Origin: a virus
Virus record (IMG/VR): IMGVR_UViG_3300034118_001140
Span: 1-21,684 of that record
Direction: 5' to 3' (one strand)
DNA length: 21,684 nt
This document shows positions 7,080 through 15,600 of this stretch, piece after piece (the stretch's first letter is position 1; every line of letters starts with the position of its first letter). Both the position numbers and the translations under genes were made by a program. Under the pieces are notes generated by a model that was given only the letters and a program-made list of their open reading frames with translations, was not told where the DNA came from and made no database searches.

Positions 7080-7152
7080 CGCGGGATCGTCTAGCCTGGC
7101 AGGATACCTGGCTCATAACCAGGTGGCGCGGGTTCAAATCCTGCTCCCGCAA
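7080..7152 (+). tRNA. tRNA with CAT anticodon, initiator-Met-like
   Basis: The 73 bases fold into a full cloverleaf. Acceptor arm CGCGGGA (7080-7086) pairs with TCCCGCA (7145-7151), leaving a C1.A72 mismatch and discriminator A73. The D arm is GTCT/GGAT with loop AGCCTGGCA. The anticodon stem CCTGG/CCAGG holds loop CTCATAA, anticodon CAT at 7114-7116. A 4-base variable loop precedes T arm GCGGG/CCTGC with loop TTCAAAT. CCA is not encoded. The C1.A72 mismatch, D loop and T loop resemble bacterial initiator tRNA-fMet; the anticodon stem, however, has T29-A41 rather than the full GGG/CCC run, and T11-A24 is elongator-like. Elongator Met or lysidine-modified Ile2 (also CAT) remain alternatives. 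It sits between a terminator and a tail gene. Confidence 0.88.
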
Positions 7153-7163
7153 TTCCTCCGGCA

Positions 7164-9029
7164 ATGACGAACACCGATCTCGCGAACATGGCGCTCTCCC
7201 GGCTCGGAGAGCCCAGAATCACGGACATTGCCGAGAACTCTCCCGCGGCGATCTCCTGCCGCGAGAACCTCGAACTGGTCCGCGACTCGCTTCTCAGAGC
7301 GCACCCGTGGAACTTCGCCATGGGCAGGGCCACGCTCACCGCCGGGGCCGCTCCTGCCTTCGGATGGGAATACTCCTACCCGCTTCCCGCTGACCTCCTG
7401 CGGGTTCTCACGTTCAACGGCGTGCAGGCGGCCATGTGCGCCGCCGACTTCACCATCGAGGCCGGGAAACTGCTCGCCCATGTCGAGGAGGCCAAGATCA
7501 CCTACGTCCGCCGGGTGACCGACCCGACCTTCTTCGACCCGCTCTTCGTCGAGGTGCTGGTCCTCCGCCTCGCCTCGGCCATTGCCCTGGATGTCACCTC
7601 CTCGACCGAGAAGCGGGACGCCATGGAGGTGCTTGCCGATCAGCGGATGAGGGGCGCGACGTTTGTCGATGCCGGGGAGCGCCGCGTCCAACTCGTTGAC
7701 GGGCTTGAGGGCGTGCGGATGCGGCACTACGGGTCCGTGGGGGAATGCCTCCAGAGCCCGATCTGGTCTGCCGGGACGCACGGGTGGTCGCCGGTTCTTG
7801 CTGCCGTACCCCACAGCAACGGCAAGGTGCTTCAGATCACCAACTGGATTGGCGGGAGCGGTGAAAAGCCTTCGACCGGCTACGTTGGCGCGAACGGGAT
7901 CGTTTCCAGCATCAATGACGCGACCGTCATTCCTGACGGATTGTCCGGGAGTGAGGGAGACGACGGATGGACTCCCGTTTTTGCTGTCGAGTCCGATGGC
8001 GAGCGTCGCGTTCTGAAGGTGGTCGATTGGACCGGCGGGCAGGGAACAAAGCCCGCCATCAACGTATGGGTGGGGGCGACCGGGTTCGTGACAAGCATCG
8101 CGTCCGCGGTCAACATTCGCGGCCCGCAGGGATTGTCGGGTCCGTCGGGCAATTCGATCACAGGCCAACCGGGACCGGCTGGACCGGCTGGACCGGCTGG
8201 GCCGGCTGGGCCGGCGGGAGCAGATGGTGACAGCGCCTACGAGGTGGCGTTGGCCAACGGGTTTGTCGGGACGGAAGAGCAGTGGCTCGACTCGTTGATC
8301 GGTCCGGTGGGTGATGCAGGTCCGGCGGGTGCAGACGGGTCCAGCGGATCCCCCGGTCCGCAATTCAATAGCCGTGGGGAATGGGCAATCAACCAGACCT
8401 ACAACCTCTACGATGCGGTCACGCACGAAGGGTCGAGCTACTGGGCTTTGAGCCAACTCAACAGCGTTAACAATACTCCTCCAAACGTGCCGCAGTCTTG
8501 GCAACTCATTGCGTCAAAAGGCGACACCGGACCGGCGGGAGCGACCGGTCCGGCGGGAGCGAAGGGCGACACGGGCGACACCGGACCCGCCGGTGAGACA
8601 GGTGCAACGGGAGCGACCGGTCCGGCGGGAGCAACCGGCCCCCAAGGCCCAGCCGGTGCCACCTTTTCCAACGGACAGCTCGGCATCGTCATCGACGGGG
8701 CGGGAAGCACGATTACCACGGGGGTAAAAGGCTATCTGCGAGTGCCCTACGCCTGCACGATCAACTCCGTCGAGATCGTCGCGAACGCATCCGGTTCGAT
8801 CGTCGTCGATGTCTGGCGAGACACGTACGCCAACTTCCCTCCGGTCGTCGGTGATGCCATCACCGGATCGGCGAAACCGACTCTATCAAGCGCACTAACC
8901 TCGCAGTCCTCGACACTGACCGGATGGACGACGAGCCTGTCGGCGGGTGATTATCTTGCGTTCAACGTCGATTCCGCCACCACCGTGAGCCGCGTCACCC
9001 TCACCCTCGTCGTCACCCGCACCTCATGA
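7164..9029 (+). CDS. Tail tubular A adaptor fused to a collagen-like tail fibre (copy A)
   Basis: 621 residues in a modular chain. Residues 1-175 are a T7 gp11-like adaptor domain ([39 protein letters not shown]), which in podoviruses joins portal to nozzle. Residues 207-320 hold two tandem fibre repeats of the type GWSP...VLQ...NW.GG.G.KP...GA.G. Gly-X-Y collagen tracts at 320-354 and 452-500 flank a segment with [19 protein letters not shown] and a [13 protein letters not shown]-type module. Residues 501-621 form a beta-rich C-terminal knob with [13 protein letters not shown] and [13 protein letters not shown], likely the host-contact tip. The start is 11 bases after the tRNA and lacks a Shine-Dalgarno motif. 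The covalent adaptor-fibre fusion is unusual because T7 encodes the two separately. A paralogue starts at 10386. Confidence 0.85.
   Translation: MTNTDLANMALSRLGEPRITDIAENSPAAISCRENLELVRDSLLRAHPWNFAMGRATLTAGAAPAFGWEYSYPLPADLLRVLTFNGVQAAMCAADFTIEAGKLLAHVEEAKITYVRRVTDPTFFDPLFVEVLVLRLASAIALDVTSSTEKRDAMEVLADQRMRGATFVDAGERRVQLVDGLEGVRMRHYGSVGECLQSPIWSAGTHGWSPVLAAVPHSNGKVLQITNWIGGSGEKPSTGYVGANGIVSSINDATVIPDGLSGSEGDDGWTPVFAVESDGERRVLKVVDWTGGQGTKPAINVWVGATGFVTSIASAVNIRGPQGLSGPSGNSITGQPGPAGPAGPAGPAGPAGADGDSAYEVALANGFVGTEEQWLDSLIGPVGDAGPAGADGSSGSPGPQFNSRGEWAINQTYNLYDAVTHEGSSYWALSQLNSVNNTPPNVPQSWQLIASKGDTGPAGATGPAGAKGDTGDTGPAGETGATGATGPAGATGPQGPAGATFSNGQLGIVIDGAGSTITTGVKGYLRVPYACTINSVEIVANASGSIVVDVWRDTYANFPPVVGDAITGSAKPTLSSALTSQSSTLTGWTTSLSAGDYLAFNVDSATTVSRVTLTLVVTRTS
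8172..8216 (+). repeat. Five tandem 9-bp units in the collagen region of fibre A
   Basis: Three exact units GGACCGGCT are followed by GGGCCGGCT and GGGCCGGCG. Each unit encodes one Gly-Pro-Ala triplet. Unit length is a multiple of three, so copy-number change would alter fibre length without a frameshift. Confidence 0.85.
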
Positions 9030-9343
9030 GCGATCGAGAGCAGATAATCGCCAGCATGGCGGCAGACTTTGAAACACTCCCGCAGTGGCTCCGCGATCCT
9101 TTTGAGCCATTCCGCGACACCGTGGTGCTGCTCATGGAGCGGCGCCAGGAGGAACTCGCCCGCAATCTCATCGCCGCGATTCCGACTCCGGCGGGTTTCG
9201 ATGAGAGTCAAGTGTCCGCTTTTTCTGCGGCAGTCGCGGCAATTCTTTCCGGCCTTGACGCGATCATCGCCGCCCGGCCCTGCAACCAACCCGAATTCAT
9301 CGCCGCCTACGAAGCCACCGTGCAAGCCCGTCTCGACCAATGA
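9026..9343 (+). CDS. Small helical protein between fibre genes, unknown function
   Basis: 105 residues, predicted mostly alpha-helical and acidic, with two amphipathic blocks ([20 protein letters not shown] and [20 protein letters not shown]) and no signal peptide or membrane segment of convincing length. I do not recognise the family. It overlaps the fibre A gene before it and the beta-sandwich gene after it by ATGA, so it is made together with the receptor-binding proteins. A fibre-assembly chaperone or a minor tail component would fit this location; this is inference only. Confidence 0.7.
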   Translation: MSDREQIIASMAADFETLPQWLRDPFEPFRDTVVLLMERRQEELARNLIAAIPTPAGFDESQVSAFSAAVAAILSGLDAIIAARPCNQPEFIAAYEATVQARLDQ

Positions 9344-10389
9344 TTGCCTCCGTTCCAACGATGTCGATGCCCGCCTTCCCGAACAATGTTTCGGCGGCCC
9401 CCGCTTTGGCATCCGGCACGAATTTTGACCTCAACGCCGCGTCTGCGTCGGTGGCATACGTGATGCAGATGCCGTCAACTCAAACCATCGACCGAGTGTG
9501 GTTTCGAGTTGGGGCGGCAACAACCGGATGCACTGCGACAGTGCGGCTCGAAACGGTCGGCACTGGGGACGGTCTTCCGACCTCGACACTCGTCCATGCG
9601 AACGCATCACAGACGGTGACAATCACCAGTGGCGCAGCCGACTACGAGGTGACTTTCCCCGGCACCTTTTCGATTTCTCAGGGAGACCTGTTCGCCTTTG
9701 TCATCCAGGCAACCAGCGGCACACCGTCAGCGGTGCGTTTCGCGAACTTCGCCGACGACAATCACGGCAACGGACTGCCCTACGCGCTCGATTCCGGGTC
9801 GCACGTAGGGACGCTCGCGCCATGCTTTGGCATCGGCATCAGCGGCAGTGCGGTGCCGATGCGGCATATGTGGCCGATCAATGCTGCCGCCCTCGAAACC
9901 TACAACAACACATCATCGCCCGATTTTCGAGGCAACAAAATCACGATCAGCGCACGGGTGCGGTGCGTCGGATTGCGGGTCTGGGTCGATCTCGACGCTG
10001 GGGCGGAAGCGATTCTTTTCGCGGCAGATGGACAGACCGAACTGGCTGCGGTGACGTTGCACGCGAGCGTGCCACCGGACACAGCAGCATGGACCCAAGA
10101 GTGCCTTTTCGCGTCGTCGGTTACTCTTGAGCCTGGCACGTATTACGTCGCGGTCGAGGCGACGAGCGGAACGAACATTGGCCTCGGTGTCATCACGTTC
10201 CCTTCCGCGACGTGGCGGGCTGGATCGCCTTTCGGTGGAGCGGACGTGGTTTACACGGGCGCGACTAACGCACCCAGCGGCACTGGTAGCTGGACCGATA
10301 CGACAACAAAACAGGCGATGATCGCCTTGCTCATCGACGGCGTCGATGACGGGGCAGGCGGACAAACTGCGCACGTTTTCATGGCATGA
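9340..10389 (+). CDS. Two-domain beta-sandwich protein, putative receptor-binding virion protein
   Basis: 349 residues, almost entirely beta-strand in character, rich in Thr, Ser, Ala, Gly and Val. Two related halves can be seen: residues about 25-135 with DRVWFRVGAATTGCTATVRL and SQGDLFAFVIQATSG, and about 190-300 with CVGLRVWVDLDAGAEAILF and EPGTYYVAVEATSG. Both fit a jellyroll or carbohydrate-binding-like sandwich, so the gene probably arose by internal duplication. Proteins of this look are found among tail genes of environmental phages and are thought to decorate tails or bind hosts. Here it lies between two adaptor-fibre genes with ATGA overlaps on both sides. The precise function is unknown. 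Confidence 0.72.
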   Translation: MIASVPTMSMPAFPNNVSAAPALASGTNFDLNAASASVAYVMQMPSTQTIDRVWFRVGAATTGCTATVRLETVGTGDGLPTSTLVHANASQTVTITSGAADYEVTFPGTFSISQGDLFAFVIQATSGTPSAVRFANFADDNHGNGLPYALDSGSHVGTLAPCFGIGISGSAVPMRHMWPINAAALETYNNTSSPDFRGNKITISARVRCVGLRVWVDLDAGAEAILFAADGQTELAAVTLHASVPPDTAAWTQECLFASSVTLEPGTYYVAVEATSGTNIGLGVITFPSATWRAGSPFGGADVVYTGATNAPSGTGSWTDTTTKQAMIALLIDGVDDGAGGQTAHVFMA

Positions 10390-12662
10390 CCGAGACTGAC
10401 ATCGCCAACCGCGCCCTCTCCCTCCTCGGGGAGCCGGCCATCCTGTCGTTGGACGACGGGACTGCGGTTTCGCGGGCGCTGGGTGTCCATTACGAGCAGG
10501 TGCGAGATTCGCTCCTGCGCTCTCATGCGTGGGACTTTGCCATTGAGCGGGTCGAGCTGTCCCAATCCGCCGAGGCTCCGCCCTTCGGGTGGCAATACCA
10601 GTTCCCGCTTCCGGCAGACTTCCTCCGACTTGAAACCTTCAACCAGGTGGAGGCCGGATCCTGCCAATCCTCCTTTGCGGTGGAGGGCGGGATGCTCGTC
10701 ACCAACTCCTCGGCGGCGCAGATCACCTATGTGGCGAGGGTCACCAATCCTGGCCAGTGGGACGCCCTTTTCGCGGACGTGTTCGCCCACCGCCTCGCCG
10801 CCGCAGCCTGCCTCCAGATCACGGGCAGCGATGGCCGGAAGCAGGGCATCGACCGCCACGCGGAGCGCCGACTCAAGGAAGCCCGCATGGTCGATGCGAA
10901 CCAGGGCTTGAGGACGCCGGATCCGCTGGAGCGCGGGGCCATTGGCCGGAACGTGCGGCCCATGAACGGCGACTTCGACCACGTCAGGACGGTCATCGGC
11001 CCGCCTGGACCTCCGGGACCGGCAGGCCCGGCTGGACCGGCGGGCGGACCGCAAGGACCGGCGGGACCGGTGGGACCGCAAGGACCGGCGGGAGTGGGTT
11101 CGCTTTGGCTACAAGGCGAAGGCGCACCTTCCTCGGGAGATGGAGGGGAGGGGGACTTCTGGCTCGACACGGACACCGGCAACATCTACGGTCCGAAGGG
11201 AAGCAGTGCGTGGGGAGGTGTGGTCTTCAACATTGCCGAGGGGCAGCAGGGAACCCAAGGCGCGCCCGGAATACAAGGGCAGCAGGGAATTCAAGGAATT
11301 CAAGGAATTCAAGGCCAGACCGGACCCGAGGGACCGGCAGGACCGTCGAACTTTCTCAGCATTGGGAACGTGTCAGCGGTGTCCTACGACTCCAACGCTT
11401 ACGGGGTGACCATCAGTGGTGCGCCTCCGGCCCAGCAACTTAGCTTCATCCTTCCGAGCGGACCTCCCGGTTCCATCGGGGCGCAGTACCAATTCTCAAG
11501 CGGCACATCAACCGCCACTGCGTTCAATCGCTTCTTGAACTTCAACAATGCGACCTTCGCGAATATCACCGCGATCCTACTCAGCACGACCGACGACTAT
11601 CTCATCGACCAGACCGCATGGCTGGATTCGTTCGACGACAGCAGCAGTGCCATCCGGGGGCAGGTCCGCATCATCAAGAAAAACCAACCCGGAGTCCAAC
11701 GCCTCTTCAACATCACCGGAGCGACGACGAGCATCACCGGAGGCAGGATTCTCTCGGTGACGCCAGTGTCGAGCGTCGGAACGATCAACGCAGGGGATGT
11801 CCTTGAAGTGGGTTTCAGCCGGACGGGAGACAAGGGGGAAGTCGGAGCGCAAGGACAGCAGGGGGTGCAGGGGTTGCAGGGGGTTCAAGGCCCATCTTCC
11901 GGCATTCAACTGACCAGAACAACGGACGGGAACTCGAATCCGTTCGGGACGATTTTTTCTGTTTCATTCGGGAGTCCGTCACCGGGAGCAAGCTTCACCA
12001 TTTTTTTCAACGAAGGCACGTTTATACCTGCTCTCAGTTTGGTTGCGGGTGACTACGTCAACGCGAGTTCGGCAACGACCCATATCTCGTTCGAGGTGGT
12101 ATCAACATTCGGCACGGGCACCGGGGCGATTCAAGTCAGTGCGAAAAATATCCAGGGATCGTTCGGCTCAATCAACGCCGCGCACGGGTTCACTGTATCA
12201 AAGCGAGGAAATGATGGGTTCGGAATCCTCACCGGGATGGTGACTCCCTATGCCGGAATGGCACTCCCCGCCGGGTGGCTATGGTGCGACGGATCGTCTG
12301 TTTCGCGCACGACCTACGCCGACCTTTTCACCGCCATCGGAACCACCTACGGGTCCGTCGATGCGTCGTCCTTCACCCTCCCCGACCTTCGTGGTCGTGT
12401 CGCAGCCGGGCGTGATGACATGAACAACACCGTCGGCACAGGCGGAGGGAATGCCGGGCGACTCACAACGGCATCTCTCGACGGGGACATCCTCGGAAAC
12501 GCAGGCGGAGCAGAAACTCACTCGCACTCGATCACGCGTTCGTCGGCGAGCACCACAACCACTGGCGGCAGTGCGACTCGCGTCACCTCAGTCACGACTC
12601 CCACGGGAGGCGCGTCGTCACTCCAGCCGACCATCATCCTCAACTACATCATCAAGACCTGA
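10386..12662 (+). CDS. Tail tubular A adaptor fused to a collagen-like fibre with tail-collar tip (copy B)
   Basis: 758 residues. Residues 1-180 are a second gp11-like adaptor domain, clearly paralogous to the one at 7164 (shared VRDSLLR.H, PLPAD.LR, FGW.Y, ITYV.RVT). Collagen-like tracts follow at about 204-237, 286-320 and a Gln-Gly-rich one near 482-505, separated by a GDFWLDTDTGNIYGPKG module (256-271) and beta-rich segments. Residues about 613-672 are a phage tail collar domain (GMVTPYAGMALPAGW, DGSSVSRTTYADLF, FTLPDLRGRVAAGRDD). The end has a HSHS motif and LQPTIILNYIIK, as in collar-tipped fibres. The tip differs wholly from that of copy A, so the two fibres probably recognise different ligands. 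It starts at an ATGA overlap and its stop overlaps the nozzle gene start (TGATG). Confidence 0.88.
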   Translation: MTETDIANRALSLLGEPAILSLDDGTAVSRALGVHYEQVRDSLLRSHAWDFAIERVELSQSAEAPPFGWQYQFPLPADFLRLETFNQVEAGSCQSSFAVEGGMLVTNSSAAQITYVARVTNPGQWDALFADVFAHRLAAAACLQITGSDGRKQGIDRHAERRLKEARMVDANQGLRTPDPLERGAIGRNVRPMNGDFDHVRTVIGPPGPPGPAGPAGPAGGPQGPAGPVGPQGPAGVGSLWLQGEGAPSSGDGGEGDFWLDTDTGNIYGPKGSSAWGGVVFNIAEGQQGTQGAPGIQGQQGIQGIQGIQGQTGPEGPAGPSNFLSIGNVSAVSYDSNAYGVTISGAPPAQQLSFILPSGPPGSIGAQYQFSSGTSTATAFNRFLNFNNATFANITAILLSTTDDYLIDQTAWLDSFDDSSSAIRGQVRIIKKNQPGVQRLFNITGATTSITGGRILSVTPVSSVGTINAGDVLEVGFSRTGDKGEVGAQGQQGVQGLQGVQGPSSGIQLTRTTDGNSNPFGTIFSVSFGSPSPGASFTIFFNEGTFIPALSLVAGDYVNASSATTHISFEVVSTFGTGTGAIQVSAKNIQGSFGSINAAHGFTVSKRGNDGFGILTGMVTPYAGMALPAGWLWCDGSSVSRTTYADLFTAIGTTYGSVDASSFTLPDLRGRVAAGRDDMNNTVGTGGGNAGRLTTASLDGDILGNAGGAETHSHSITRSSASTTTTGGSATRVTSVTTPTGGASSLQPTIILNYIIKT
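11286..11312 (+). repeat. Three perfect tandem 9-bp units in fibre B
   Basis: GGAATTCAA occurs three times without interruption. The units encode consecutive Gly-Ile-Gln collagen-like triplets. The perfect identity contrasts with surrounding triplets that use varied codons, suggesting recent expansion by slippage. Confidence 0.9.
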
Positions 12663-15600
12663 TGAGCATCCACGTCCATCGAAACAGCTTCAACGCCGGG
12701 GAACTCTCCCCGCTCATGGACGCCCGTGTGGACGAGGCGAAGCACCCGTTCTCCTGCCGCATTCTGGAGAACTTCATTCCGAAGATCTACGGCGGCGCGT
12801 TTCGTCGGCCCGGCACGATGTATCTCGCGACCCAGCACGCTTTGGCGGATTGGGTGGAGAATGTAAATCGCGACCACCGGCTATTGTTTCCCAATGGAAA
12901 TCCTCCACCCCCTCCGACAGTTTTCCGTGCCAATGGGGTGGAAGCAAATGACGCCGATTGGGTCGTGGTCACGGCGAAGGTGGAATATTCAACCGCCTCC
13001 AATCCTACCAATGCCGCAAACACGACCCAGGGTTTTTCCTCTGGATCGGTCTGGGTGAATCTTTCCACCGGTGCGGTTTACACCTGCTCCAGTGCCGACA
13101 GCAGCACGGCGACGTGGACCCTTTCGACGGCACAGCACAACAAGACCGCAACGACATTTCCGATTCCATCTGACGACTCTGGAGATGGTTATCAAGTCGG
13201 TTCTCTTTGGTTCGATGTTGGCAAGTTCTACCCGGCCAATACGCTTTACCTTGAGGATGACGGCAAGACGGTCTACAAGGTCACCGCATCGACGCCATGG
13301 ACATGGACTTTGGTCACTGTGCAGAACAAGCTGGACGGAAACGGACCACCAACGTCGGCCAATAACAACTCGCAAGGTTACGTCGTGAACTCGGTGTGGA
13401 TTGATGAGCCCAACAGGGCGGTCTACGTATGCACCGCATCCACCACCGCTACGGCAACCTGGGCTTTGTCTACCGCAAAGAATAATCTCGACGGGATCAC
13501 TATCCCGACCGAAAGCAACAATTCCTCGCAGGGCTACACCAACGCCGGTGCTTACACAAGCGAATCGTATTGGGTCCGCAATAACCGGAAACTCTGGAGA
13601 CGAAATTCAACAAGTGCTGGGATCCTTGTTTGGTCTGATGTGACCGGAACCAGCAACCTGACCTCGACCCGCCCTCCCTCCGGCGCGGACATTGGGCATC
13701 CCATCGGAGACTACTGGGTTTGGGAAGATGAAAACCGTGCCTGGCAACTGGCCTCGCTCACCAACCAAGAGCCGATCCGACTTTTCGACTTCAACGTCTC
13801 AGCCACGACCCGCTACATTCTCGCCTTCGGGGACGGGTATGTCCGCATCTACAACGACGACGGAACTCCGTTCATTGACCAAGTCAATTTGCCCTACAAC
13901 CTTCCGCTCCAGCTTGCCACGCCCTATCTGGCCGCCGACCTCTTCGAGGTTCAGATCGCGCAGTTGGGGAACCTGGCCTATTTCGCGCACCCCAAGTATC
14001 CACCCCAGAAGCTGGAGCGATTTTTCCGCGCCAACTTCAACGCGGACACTTTTCAGTGGTCGCGAGTCAGCTGGTCTTTCCCCGCCTTTCGAGACACCAA
14101 CAATTCCGGCGTCACTGCCACCCCTTCGGCAACATCGGGAAGTTCCATAAACATCAACTTTACGGCGGATCCGTTCACTGACACGCTTCAGTATGGCAAA
14201 TACACCGGCGCAAGGATCATGCTGTCGCAACGGCGTGCGGCGAGTCATGTGAAACTGGCGCTGGGCGGGACCGCAAGCAGTGACGCGGTCAACATTCTTG
14301 GATCCTACCAAGTCTTCACCTACGGAACCTTCACCGGAACGCTGCGGGTGCAGGCCAAGGACAAGGCCGGAGCATGGACGACCCTGCGCTCGTTTGAGTT
14401 CACCGCCGAAACCGGCGGACGGCAGATTGTGTTCAGCTCGGCAACTCAGGAGGCGACCGACCTTCGCCTCGACGTGACCCACACCTCAACGCCTTCCGGG
14501 GCGTCACCCGTTGCCTACCTCGAAGCCGGAGACTCCCGCCGCGTCGGCTACGCACGAATCAGTGACGGTATTGGGTTTAACGAATCGCTCCCAGTGGTTG
14601 ATTGTGCCGTGCAGCTTCCTTTCGACTCGACCGCCGCAACGACCGAATGGGCCATTGAGGCATGGGCTGAATACGCCGGGTGGCCTCGGGCCGTCTGCTT
14701 CCACGAACAGCGCCTCTGGTTTGGCGGAACCGAACTCCAGCCCAACACGATCTGGGCCTCCGCCACCGGGGACTACGAGAACTTCCGCCGAGGCGCCTTT
14801 GACAACGATGCGCTCGCCTTCACGCTCGCGGCGCAGGAGGGCTCCGCGATTCAAAGCCTGGTCTCGCATTCCAGCCTCGTCATCTTCACGCAGAGTGAGG
14901 AGTGGACCGCCGCCACGTCGCAGCAGACGGCGATCACGCCGAGCAACATCTTCGTCCGGCGTCAATCGCGTTTTGGCTCAACGCACCGCCAGGCGTTCGT
15001 CGCGGCCAACAACCTGCTTTTCCTCCAGCGGGGGGCGCGGAAGCTCCGCCAGTTCAGCTACGGGCAGGGAGGGGAGGGTGTCGCCAGTGACCTGACCCTG
15101 TTGGCCGAGCATATCACCCGCTCCGGGATCCGACAGATGGCCTTCCAGCAACAACCCGACCCGATCATCTGGGCGGTCCGAAACGATGGCGTCCTCCTCT
15201 CCCTGACCTATGAGCCCGACCAGAGCGTCATTGCCTGGGCTCGCCACACCTCCGGAACCGGCTTGGTCGAATCCGTCGCGGTGATCTACGGCGACGAAGG
15301 GGACGCTGATCAAGTCTGGCTGGTCGTCAACCGGGGAGGGACGCGCCTCATCGAGCGGTTCGACCCGGACCATTTCGCGAAGCTCGACGAGAACAATGCC
15401 GACGAACTGGTCTACGTCGATTCGGCGGTCCTCGTCTCCGGCTCACCCAGCACGACCATTTCCGGCCTGACCCACCTCAACGGCTCAACGGTGGCCATCC
15501 TCGCGGACGCCGGGGTCGAGGAGTCCAAGGTCGTCTCCGCCGGTCAAGTGTCCATCGGGACGGCGGCGGCGGTGCGGATCGCGGGGATTCCGTATACCTC

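Noticed and set aside
7080-7152. The tRNA as a prophage attachment site
   Set aside because: It is an intact gene embedded between capsid and tail genes with no integrase, no second copy of its 3' half and no host sequence nearby. A phage-encoded tRNA is the better explanation.
8118-8663. The GC-rich short repeats as a CRISPR array or integration repeats
   Set aside because: They are 9-bp units inside an open frame encoding Gly-X-Y triplets, without spacers of constant length.
12222-12662. Tail collar tip as target of a diversity-generating retroelement, as in BPP-1
   Set aside because: No reverse transcriptase and no near-repeat of the 3' end (template repeat) is visible in the window. Such elements could lie outside it, but nothing here supports one.
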